A stretch of 5,168 nucleotides of DNA from an uncultured Pseudomonadota bacterium (GTDB taxonomy: Bacteria; Pseudomonadota; Gammaproteobacteria; Burkholderiales; SG8-41). A program made the translations under genes and the position numbers. The notes below the pieces were generated by a model that worked only from the letters and a program-made list of their open reading frames with translations, did not search any database and had not been told where the DNA came from. The stretch spans positions 1 through 5,168 of the forward strand of contig CAMPGR010000189.1 in assembly GCA_946885605.1 (NCBI GenBank), in the 5' to 3' direction. Positions 1-5,168 of the stretch are shown one piece after another; positions within the stretch are counted from its first letter, which is position 1; each line of letters begins with the position of its first letter.

Positions 1-243
1 GCAGCTCTCGCCCAGTCGCGCCAGGTCGATGCACTGCGCACCTGCGGGCGCCTCGCACGGCTGCGCTACGACGAGGGTGTAACCAGCTACATGGAAGTGC
101 TCGATGCCGAGCGCAGCCTGTTCGATGTCGAGCTCGCTTACGTTCAGACGCGAGCGACGGTACTGGCATCGCTGATCGACCTCTATAAGGCGATGGGCGG
201 CGGCTGGATCACTGTTGCCGAGCAGCTCACCTCGGCGCCTTGA
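1..243 (+). CDS. RND-type efflux outer-membrane channel (TolC/NodT family), C-terminal fragment
   Basis: This is the 3' end of a gene that begins outside the window; 80 codons and a TGA stop are present in frame 1. The visible protein carries the signature of the last helical hairpin of outer-membrane factor lipoproteins: GVTSYMEVLDAERSLF at fragment residues 26-41, then a long amphipathic helix ending in DLYKAMGGGW at residues 60-69. In the family, this trimeric protein forms a beta-barrel in the outer membrane and an alpha-helical tunnel through the periplasm, and works with an inner-membrane RND pump and a periplasmic adaptor, whose genes usually lie upstream. The substrate cannot be told from this fragment. 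The ending a few residues after GGGW is normal for the family, so the gene looks intact at its 3' end. A hairpin follows 45 bp after the stop. Confidence 0.9.
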   Translation, partial: AALAQSRQVDALRTCGRLARLRYDEGVTSYMEVLDAERSLFDVELAYVQTRATVLASLIDLYKAMGGGWITVAEQLTSAP

Positions 244-288
244 GCTCTCACGTTGAAGTCCCGTTGATCGCTGTGCGTACGACGGGAC

Positions 289-304
289 GCCGCGGTGCGG
301 CTTT
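289..304 (+). terminator. Candidate intrinsic terminator after the efflux gene
   Basis: A perfect 5-bp all-GC stem (GCCGC at 289-293, GCGGC at 297-301) closes a 3-base GGT loop and is followed directly by TTT at 302-304. The T run is short, so termination may be weak. A second inverted repeat (GTCCCGT at 258-264 with ACGGGAC at 282-288) sits immediately upstream and may add to the structure. The position between a finished gene and a new promoter region fits a terminator. Confidence 0.4.
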
Positions 305-312
305 ACGATGGT

Positions 313-326
313 TTGACATAGCTCAA
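313..326. promoter_or_regulatory. FNR/FixK/Dnr-type binding box
   Basis: The sequence TTGACATAGCTCAA matches the half-site pattern TTGA-N6-TCAA exactly, the consensus recognised by FNR, FixK, Anr and Dnr regulators of the CRP/FNR family. These activate or repress genes in response to low oxygen or nitric oxide. The box is centred at 319.5, about 71 bp upstream of the start point implied by the candidate promoter at 355-385, which is a classical class I activator distance. It could instead serve a start near 361 (class II, about -41.5). The match is direct; function and responding regulator are inferred. Confidence 0.5.
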
Positions 327-354
327 GCTGCCCCCTCCTGCACCAAATACCGTG

Positions 355-385
355 TTGACAACAGAGTGTGCGCGGATGCTAGATG
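355..385 (+). promoter_or_regulatory. Candidate sigma-70 promoter for the two-component genes
   Basis: A perfect -35 hexamer TTGACA lies at 355-360. The best -10 candidate is TAGATG at 380-385, only three of six matches, helped by a TGC extended -10 element at 377-379; the spacer is 19 bp, longer than ideal. A weak core promoter of this kind would suit activator dependence, in line with the FNR-type box upstream. A transcript from here would have a leader of roughly 155 bases before the kinase ATG at 549. Confidence 0.3.
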
Positions 386-503
386 GAGTGCCGCGCGGCT
401 CATCGTTTCTGGATCTGTCCTGCGGATGTAGACCGCGTCCTACGAGGGTTGTCAGTTCCGCCCGAGTTGAGCAGGCGGCGAGGTGTACTGAGCGGAGCTG
501 ATG

Positions 504-552
504 AGGAGGTATTGCATTGAAGACATCAGCTGCGAAAGAGTTTGCCGCATGA
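504..552 (+). other. Strong Shine-Dalgarno plus possible 11-codon leader ORF overlapping the kinase start
   Basis: A near-ideal ribosome-binding site AGGAGGT lies at 504-510. Six bases later a TTG at 517 opens an 11-codon frame (MKTSAAKEFAA) that stops at TGA 550-552, and this stop overlaps the kinase ATG at 549-551 as ATGA, the usual arrangement for translational coupling. The strong site is poorly placed for either ATG of the kinase frame: it lies inside the extended ORF that begins at ATG 501 and 38 bases before ATG 549. Alternative readings are a rare in-frame ATT start at 516, or a sequencing indel that split a real N-terminus. The layout is seen directly; translation of the leader is inferred. 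Confidence 0.3.
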
Positions 553-2264
553 CCCGCCGGCACGGAATCCATTATTTTGGTTCGCCCCCTCTCTTCGACT
601 GCGAGGAGGGATTCGAAATCTCCTCTGGTGGTCCGCAGCGGGACGAACGCGCATCCGCCGACTTCGAAGGTCTGCTGATGCGCGTCTCCACCATTTTCGC
701 CGGCGCGCCGTGGCATCGCGTGGTAAGCGAAGTCGAACTGGCGCTCAAGGACGTGCTCAATGTCTGCTGCGTAGACCAGGCGAGCATTTTCGAGGTGCTT
801 CCCGGCAACACGGAGGCTTATCTGCGGTATGTTGCGGGTGTTCCAGGCACACGCGCAGCCCCGGAGCGCTTCAGCTACGGCGCGTGGTTTCCCTGGGCAT
901 TCTGCAAGGTCGTGCAGGCGGGCGAAGTGCTGGCAGTCCCGCGACCAGACTCGCTTCCCGCGCAGGCAGCGACCGACGCAGCATCCATGCGGGCACTCGA
1001 TGTGCAATCCCTGCTTCACATACCGCTCCGGGTTGACGCGGAAGTACGTTTCGTCCTGACCACGGCGTGTCACGCACGCACGCGTGAGTGGCCGGAGCGG
1101 TTCATCAAGTACCTCAACGCGGTGGGAGAAATCTTTGCCCACGCCATTTCGAGGGCGGAAGCGGTCGGCACACTCTTCGCCACCAGGCACGACCTGCGCG
1201 ACGTGCTGAGCGTCGTGCATCTCGGCCGCTGGGAATGGGATGTCGGCGCGGATAAGCTCCACCTCTCCGACGAGGCAAAACATATTTTCGGCGCTGACGT
1301 GCCGGTCCTCGGCTCGCTTATGGATCTCGTACAGCCTTCGGATCGCCGCGCGCTCCGGCGGGCAATCGAGGATGCGCTCGCACACCCGGGCGCGCGGATC
1401 AAGACGCGTTACGCCGTCAAGACGCCGGCCGGCGAACGGCGACTGATCCAGCAGTGGCATGAGTTATTGTTCCCGGGCGAGCGCACCGCGCGACTCGTCG
1501 CAACCGTGCAGGACGTGACAGCGGCGCTGAGCACGGAACAGGAGGTGGCAGAGTTGCGCGCGCATCACTGGCATTCCGCCCGCGTGGCACAGACGGCGCT
1601 GCTGGTGGCTTCACTCGCGCACGAGCTGTGTCAGCCGCTCGCCGCCATACTGAACAATGCACAAGCCGGGTTGCGTTTGCTGAAGAGCGACAGACTGTGC
1701 CCGGACGAGATACGGGACATCCTGACCGATGTCGTGGCGTCGAACAGGAGGGCGAGCGAGGTGCTGAGCGCACTGCGCGCGATGCTGCGGCGTCAGAACA
1801 CGACTCGCATCACGTTCGATGCGGCCGAGGCGGCACGCGACGTCCTCGCCCTCGTGCGAAGCGAGCTCATGTCCGAGCAGATAGAGGTCCAAACTTCGCT
1901 TGCCGATCGCTGTTACCTGACGGCCGACAAGATACAGATCGAGCAGGTGCTGCTGAATCTGGTGATGAACTCGATCGATTCGATGCGGGGCAAGAGGGAG
2001 TTCAAGCGCCGCTTGGGCATTACCTTGTCCGGTGGCGCCGGCGAACAGGTGGAGATCTCGGTAAAGGACTCCGGCAGCGGGATACCAGCCGACAAGCTGG
2101 GCATGGCATTCGATGCTTTCTGGACCACCAAGAAGAAAGGGCTCGGCATGGGGTTGCCCGTATGCCGGGCCATCGTCGAATCATACGGCGGTTGCATCTG
2201 GTGCGAGAACAACGATACGGGGGGAGTGACGTTTCATGTGAGGCTGCCTCCCCCGGAGCGATAG
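549..2264 (+). CDS. GAF-PAS sensor histidine kinase, FixL-like catalytic core
   Basis: This is a 571-residue cytoplasmic sensor kinase that autophosphorylates on histidine and should pass the phosphate to the regulator encoded just downstream. Numbered from ATG 549, the domains are GAF (about 38-206), PAS (about 216-326, beginning GRWEWDV), HisKA dimerisation (about 348-414) and HATPase_c (about 460-570). The H-box is SLAHELCQPLAAIL with phosphoacceptor His358; the N-box is LLNLVMNSIDSM, the G1 box DSGSGIP and the G2 box KGLGMGLP. No transmembrane stretch or signal peptide is seen. The H-box resembles FixL-type kinases, but Cys361 replaces the usual Asn of HELNQPL. Eleven cysteines, including an adjacent pair at 73-74, invite a redox hypothesis. 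ATG 549 was chosen for GAAAGAG at 534-540, 8 bases upstream; the frame stays open to an ATG at 501, which would add 16 residues and three cysteines behind a poorly spaced site. The signal is unknown, and no haem-binding residue can be assigned. Confidence 0.9.
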   Translation: MTRRHGIHYFGSPPLFDCEEGFEISSGGPQRDERASADFEGLLMRVSTIFAGAPWHRVVSEVELALKDVLNVCCVDQASIFEVLPGNTEAYLRYVAGVPGTRAAPERFSYGAWFPWAFCKVVQAGEVLAVPRPDSLPAQAATDAASMRALDVQSLLHIPLRVDAEVRFVLTTACHARTREWPERFIKYLNAVGEIFAHAISRAEAVGTLFATRHDLRDVLSVVHLGRWEWDVGADKLHLSDEAKHIFGADVPVLGSLMDLVQPSDRRALRRAIEDALAHPGARIKTRYAVKTPAGERRLIQQWHELLFPGERTARLVATVQDVTAALSTEQEVAELRAHHWHSARVAQTALLVASLAHELCQPLAAILNNAQAGLRLLKSDRLCPDEIRDILTDVVASNRRASEVLSALRAMLRRQNTTRITFDAAEAARDVLALVRSELMSEQIEVQTSLADRCYLTADKIQIEQVLLNLVMNSIDSMRGKREFKRRLGITLSGGAGEQVEISVKDSGSGIPADKLGMAFDAFWTTKKKGLGMGLPVCRAIVESYGGCIWCENNDTGGVTFHVRLPPPER

Positions 2265-2296
2265 GGTAGTGGGGATCGTAGAAAAGCGTGGATTGC

Positions 2297-2971
2297 ATGA
2301 ATGCGAGCCAGACGACCGTTTTTGTCATAGATGACGACGACACCGCGCGGCGCGCCATGGAACGCCTTGTGCGCAGCGCCGGCTGGCGCGTCGAGGGTTA
2401 CCCTTCCGCACATGCGTTCCTGGATCGCCTGCCCTACGACGGGGTGGGCTGTGTCCTGCTCGATGTACAGATGCCGGGCATGACGGGGCCGGAGCTGCAG
2501 GAGCGGATGCTCGCGCTCGCCCTCTCGTTGCCCATTGTCTATCTCACCGGCCGTGCCGACGTTCCGATGAGCATAGCGGCGATGAAGAAGGGTGCGCTGG
2601 ACATCCTGCTCAAGCCCGCCGAGGACGAAATCGTTCTCAACGCGATCGCCGCCGCCATCGCGGGGCACGAGACTGCCTGCGCCCACGACCGCGAGCGAAG
2701 AGAGATTTCAAAGCGGATGTCACGGCTCTCCGAGCGGGAACGCCAGGTCCTGGAGCGCGTGATCAGCGGGCGCCTGAACAAGCAGATCGCGGCTGACCTC
2801 GGCATCACCGAAAAAACCGTAAAGGCGCATCGCGGACGCGTCATGGAGAAGCTCGAGACCCGCTCGGTGGCGGAGCTTGTCCGAATGTGTGCCGCTGTGG
2901 GAATCGCGCCGCGCGAGCATGCCGCGGCGCGTAAGCTCCCGTCGCATCACTACGAATCGAGCAGCGCATAG
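2297..2971 (+). CDS. FixJ-type response regulator (receiver + LuxR helix-turn-helix)
   Basis: This is a DNA-binding response regulator, the likely partner of the kinase encoded just upstream. Numbering here is from the GTG at 2288. The receiver domain (about 10-128) has the acidic pocket IDDDD (14-18), the phosphoacceptor Asp59 in LLDVQMPGMTG, the switch Thr87 and the conserved Lys109 in LLKP. A LuxR/GerE helix-turn-helix follows at about 146-203, beginning LSERERQVLERV, with the probable recognition helix in ITEKTVKAHRGRVMEKL. A polar tail of about 20 residues ends the protein. Order and length (224-227 residues) are those of the FixJ/NarL-like group. The start could be GTG 2288 or ATG 2297; ATG 2297 is preferred because MNASQTTVFVIDDD matches the usual short lead-in, and neither has a strong ribosome-binding site. 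The gap to the kinase stop is only 32 bp, with no terminator, so the two are probably one operon. Target genes are unknown. Confidence 0.93.
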   Translation: MNASQTTVFVIDDDDTARRAMERLVRSAGWRVEGYPSAHAFLDRLPYDGVGCVLLDVQMPGMTGPELQERMLALALSLPIVYLTGRADVPMSIAAMKKGALDILLKPAEDEIVLNAIAAAIAGHETACAHDRERREISKRMSRLSERERQVLERVISGRLNKQIAADLGITEKTVKAHRGRVMEKLETRSVAELVRMCAAVGIAPREHAAARKLPSHHYESSSA

Positions 2972-2985
2972 CGCCATCGCGGCGC
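2971..2985 (+). terminator. Small hairpin at the end of the regulator gene
   Basis: A perfect 5-bp GC stem (GCGCC 2971-2975, GGCGC 2981-2985) with a 5-base loop starts on the last base of the regulator stop codon. No T run follows, so it is at best a weak or Rho-assisted terminator, and chance pairing is possible in DNA this rich in GC. Confidence 0.22.
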
Positions 2986-3010
2986 GCTTCGCCCCACGAT
3001 CTTTCTCGCT

Positions 3011-3036
3011 TCCCATCGACGCGATCCGTGATGGGA
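3011..3036 (+). terminator. Intergenic stem-loop after the regulator gene
   Basis: An imperfect inverted repeat pairs TCCCATC (3011-3017) with GATGGGA (3030-3036) and, after a single bulged G, ACG (3019-3021) with CGT (3027-3029), leaving a 5-base CGATC loop. That is ten pairs in total. A second repeat, GGACC-AA-GGTCC at 3034-3045, overlaps its 3' arm, so the two structures could exclude each other. No T run follows, so this may be a transcript-end stabiliser, a Rho-type end or a control element for the next gene rather than an intrinsic terminator. Confidence 0.35.
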
Positions 3037-3148
3037 CCAAGGTCCAATTGTCCGGGCGGGGCGCGGCGCGTAGTTTCGGCGGGAAGACCGCATGCCATAA
3101 AGAGGCCGATGTGAATTATTGGGGCACTACAGGCAGGAGTGCGGTGCA

Positions 3149-3670
3149 ATGATGCGTCACGAGAAGCTTGGGTATCATCAGCGTTGCCGCCGCCCCGAGG
3201 GGCGATATGGCCCTTCGGCCGTGCTCGGCGTCGCGGCGCTGCTCGTCGCACTCGCTAGCGCGGCGCAGCAGCCCATCATCTACCCCGCCAAGGGGCAAAG
3301 CGCTGCGCAACAAAATCGCGACCAAGGCGATTGCCATGTCTGGGCCAAAAACTCCACCGGCATAGACCCCGCTGTCGTCGCACAGCAGCCCGTGCCCCAG
3401 GAAACCGGCACGGCGACGGGAGGAGGCGAGCGCGCGCGAGGCGCGGCGCGCGGCGCAGTGGGCGGCGCCGCCATAGGCGCCATTGCGGGCGACACCGGCG
3501 ATGGCGCGGCAGCCGGGGCGGTCGTGGGCACCATGAGAGGGGGCCGTGAGGCGCGCCAGAACCAGGCAGCGCGCAACCAGCAGACGCAGACTCAGCAGCA
3601 GCAAACGACCAACACCTACTACCGCGCCTATGCCGCGTGCATGGAAGGGCGCGGCTACACCCTCAAGTGA
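3149..3670 (+). CDS. Exported YMGG-like glycine-zipper protein
   Basis: This is a 173-residue secreted or envelope protein of the glycine-zipper group. Its biochemical role is not established. From ATG 3149 it has a basic N-region of about 22 residues, a hydrophobic core (AVLGVAALLVALASA, about 24-38) and a likely signal peptidase site after ASA at 38. The mature part begins with a conserved-looking module, QQPIIYPAKGQ then CHVWAKNSTGIDP (62-74), followed by the glycine zipper (about 95-132) with repeated GxxxG spacing as in GAVGGAAIGAIAG, then a Gln/Asn/Thr-rich stretch (137-155) and the ending YAACMEGRGY. Glycine-zipper helices pack closely and can insert into membranes. ATG 3149 was chosen because CAGGAG (3134-3139) lies 9 bases upstream; an adjacent ATG at 3152 and a TTG at 3119 are less likely. 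The next gene starts 10 bp after this stop, so the two probably share a transcript. Confidence 0.8.
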   Translation: MMRHEKLGYHQRCRRPEGRYGPSAVLGVAALLVALASAAQQPIIYPAKGQSAAQQNRDQGDCHVWAKNSTGIDPAVVAQQPVPQETGTATGGGERARGAARGAVGGAAIGAIAGDTGDGAAAGAVVGTMRGGREARQNQAARNQQTQTQQQQTTNTYYRAYAACMEGRGYTLK

Positions 3671-3680
3671 CGGGGCTCGC

Positions 3681-4073
3681 ATGAACAAGCTCGCCTATGC
3701 CGCCGCATTCGCCGCATGCCTCACATCCGGTACAGTTGGCGCCGCCAGTGGGGATCCACCGACCCGGCTGATCTGCGCGACGGTCGAGGCCATGGATTGC
3801 GAAGCGGGTTCATCCTGCTTCAGAGGGCGGCCCTCCGACATCGGCGCGCCCGCCTTCATGCGCATCGACCTGGAGCAGAAAACCATCGCCGGGACTCAGC
3901 GCACGACACCGATCCTCAACGTCGAAAAGAGCAGTGAGAACGTGCTGCTGCAGGGCACCGAGACCGGTTTCGGATGGACGATGGCGATCGACACGAAAGC
4001 CGGCACGATGGCTGCGACGCTGGTCAACCGCGATGGCGCTTTCGTGCTGTTCGGCTCGTGCACGCCGCTGTGA
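3681..4073 (+). CDS. Small exported protein of unknown function
   Basis: I cannot assign this 130-residue protein to a named family. It begins with a clear signal peptide (MNKLAYAAAFAACLTSGTVGA) and a likely cleavage site around residue 21-22. The mature part of about 108 residues holds four cysteines (32, 40, 46, 127), enough for two disulfides in the periplasm. The body alternates short hydrophobic and polar runs, such as FMRIDLEQKTIAGT, WTMAIDTKAGTMAATLVNRDG and the ending FVLFGSCTPL, which suggests a mostly beta-strand fold. The start is ATG 3681, since the signal peptide begins exactly there; the ribosome-binding site is weak, and with only 10 bp after the glycine-zipper stop translation may be coupled. 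The frame stays open further upstream, but that extension lies inside the previous gene and is arginine-rich out-of-frame sequence. Confidence 0.75.
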   Translation: MNKLAYAAAFAACLTSGTVGAASGDPPTRLICATVEAMDCEAGSSCFRGRPSDIGAPAFMRIDLEQKTIAGTQRTTPILNVEKSSENVLLQGTETGFGWTMAIDTKAGTMAATLVNRDGAFVLFGSCTPL

Positions 4074-4213
4074 GCCGGAACAGCATGCGGCAGACTGCAC
4101 CGTAGAGAGCATGCGTCTTTCCCGGCGTGGGCGTGGATTCAGGAAAAGGAAGTCCCATGACGGCTGAAGGGATCCGTCTCGAGGAAGCGCGCAGGAGCAA
4201 GCCAGGACGACAT

Positions 4214-5168
4214 ATGAAGTCGGTCTACCGGCTGCTCCTCGTTTGGTGGTGCGCTGTCATGCTTGCACCGGCGCTGATGGCACAGACCGCCGAGCAGCCG
4301 GCCTTTTCGAACGAGGAGCTGGAGCAGCTCGTCGCTCCGATCGCGCTCTATCCGGACGCGCTCGTCGCACAGGTGCTCATGGCTTCGACCTATCCTCTGG
4401 AAGTGGTGTCCGCGGCGCGTTGGGTGAAGGCGAACCCGGGTGTGAAAGACAAGGCGCTCGAGGACGCCATGCAGAAGCAATCTTGGGATCCCTCCGTAAA
4501 GGCGCTGGCTGCGTTTCCGCAAGTGCTCGAGATGATGAATGCAAAACTCGACTGGACGCAGAAGGTCGGGGATGCGTTCCTCGCGCAGCAGAAGGAGGTT
4601 ATGGCGGCCATACAGGCGCTGCGCCGGAAGGCGGACGCCGCTGGCAATCTCGAGAGCGGAAACGAGCAAGTCGTCACCAAGGAACAGGAGGGCGAAACCA
4701 CGATCGTAAAAATCGAGCCCGCGAACCCTGATGTGATCTACGTGCCGACGTACAACCCGACGGTGGTGTACGGCGCGTGGCCCTATCCGGCGTATCCGCC
4801 CTACTACTATTACCCGCCGGGCTACGTGCCGGGGGCCGCACTTTTCACGTTCGGTGTCGGCCTGACGGTGGGTGCGGCGCTCTGGGGCAACTGCAACTGG
4901 GGACGTGGCGACGTCAACATCAACACCACCCGCTACAACAACTTCAATCGGACCAATATCCAGAGCGGGAACTGGCAGCACCAGGTGGAGCATCGTAAAG
5001 GCGTGCAGTATCGCGACAGCGCAAGCCGCGAAAAATACGGCCGAGGACAGGTGCCGGGTGCCGATGCGCGCGAGTCGTATCGCGGCCGTACCGAGCAGGG
5101 CCGCCAGGACATCGCCCGCGGTGGAGCCGACCGGGGCGACGCGAGCCCCGCCCAGCGTACAGGCGATG
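4214..5168 (+). CDS. DUF3300 domain exported protein, 3' end outside the window
   Basis: This gene is open at the window end; 318 residues are visible. After a signal peptide (hydrophobic core about 7-22, likely cleavage after ALMA at 23) comes the DUF3300 domain (about 31-190): FSNEELEQLVAPIALYPDAL, then VLMASTYPLEVVSAARW, the WDPSVKALAAFPQVL segment and PDVIYVPTYNPTVVYG. Next is a tyrosine/proline-rich run (about 189-204, with YPPYYYYPPGY), a glycine-rich hydrophobic segment (about 206-225), a short Asn/Arg-rich stretch with VNINTTRYNNFNRTN, and a charged Arg/Gly/Gln-rich tail running off the end. DUF3300 has no proven function; its members are exported proteins of proteobacteria. The start is ATG 4214, with AGGA at 4204-4207, because the signal peptide follows at once. 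An in-frame ATG at 4157 with AAGGA at 4146-4150 is also well placed and would add 19 charged residues. It lies 140 bp after the preceding gene. Confidence 0.88.
   Translation, partial: MKSVYRLLLVWWCAVMLAPALMAQTAEQPAFSNEELEQLVAPIALYPDALVAQVLMASTYPLEVVSAARWVKANPGVKDKALEDAMQKQSWDPSVKALAAFPQVLEMMNAKLDWTQKVGDAFLAQQKEVMAAIQALRRKADAAGNLESGNEQVVTKEQEGETTIVKIEPANPDVIYVPTYNPTVVYGAWPYPAYPPYYYYPPGYVPGAALFTFGVGLTVGAALWGNCNWGRGDVNINTTRYNNFNRTNIQSGNWQHQVEHRKGVQYRDSASREKYGRGQVPGADARESYRGRTEQGRQDIARGGADRGDASPAQRTGD

Noticed and set aside
313..318. TTGACA at 313-318 as a -35 element
   Set aside because: No acceptable -10 lies 16-18 bases downstream; the bases are better explained as half of the TTGA-N6-TCAA box.
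240..431. 63-codon plus-strand frame in the regulatory gap
   Set aside because: It begins at the efflux stop codon, covers the hairpin, FNR-type box and promoter candidates, has no ribosome site and gives a protein without recognisable features.
303..1460. Long open frame on the minus strand (385 codons) opposite the kinase gene
   Set aside because: It lies wholly across the kinase and its leader, shows no recognisable domain and is rich in Arg, Cys and His as expected of antisense frames in GC-rich DNA. The plus strand here encodes clear GAF and PAS domains.
3074..3101. Possible promoter for the glycine-zipper gene (TTTCGG, 16-bp spacer, CATAAA)
   Set aside because: The -35 has only two consensus matches; it cannot be separated from chance, although some promoter in 2972-3148 is likely.
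3461..3472. 12-base palindrome GGCGGCGCCGCC
   Set aside because: It lies in the Gly/Ala codons of the glycine zipper and is explained by GGC/GCC codon use.
4086..4117. GCATGC present twice in the gap before the DUF3300 gene
   Set aside because: Only six bases repeat, with no extended match or regular spacing; expected by chance.
4139..4993. Minus-strand open frame of 284 codons opposite the DUF3300 gene
   Set aside because: Its sequence is low-grade Arg/Leu/His repeats with no domain, while the plus strand has the unmistakable DUF3300 sequence and signal peptide.

Overview
The window is GC-rich, densely coded DNA with every supported gene on the + strand. The protein families (an RND-type outer-membrane efflux channel, a FixL/FixJ-style two-component pair, a YMGG-like glycine-zipper protein and a DUF3300 protein) point to a chromosomal segment of a beta- or gammaproteobacterium. 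That placement is inferred from the families, not from a database match. I see no rRNA, tRNA, CRISPR array, insertion sequence or phage gene.

Layout. (1) Positions 1-243 hold the last 80 codons of a TolC/NodT-type efflux outer-membrane channel, followed by a compact GC-rich hairpin that could end that operon. (2) Positions 244-548 form a 305-bp regulatory gap. It contains a perfect TTGA-N6-TCAA box of the FNR/FixK/Dnr type, a candidate promoter, a strong Shine-Dalgarno sequence and a possible 11-codon leader ORF that overlaps the next gene start as ATGA. (3) Positions 549-2971 hold a soluble GAF-PAS sensor histidine kinase and, 23-32 bp downstream, a FixJ-type response regulator, evidently co-transcribed. 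(4) Positions 2972-3148 form a gap with two hairpins. (5) From 3149 to the window end lie three exported proteins in a row: a glycine-zipper protein, a small cysteine-containing protein of unknown function and a DUF3300 protein cut off by the window end.

How the parts may work together. The kinase has no membrane segment, so it should read a cytoplasmic signal through GAF and PAS and phosphorylate the regulator at Asp59, whose LuxR-type helix-turn-helix then binds DNA. The upstream FNR-type box suggests that oxygen or redox state controls production of the pair, and the kinase has an unusual cysteine three residues after its phosphoacceptor histidine. The three exported proteins look like an envelope module. 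Nothing in the sequence proves that the two-component pair controls it, but it is the nearest downstream set of genes. The most interesting points are the leader-ORF/FNR-box control region, the cysteine in the kinase H-box and the uncharacterised envelope trio.
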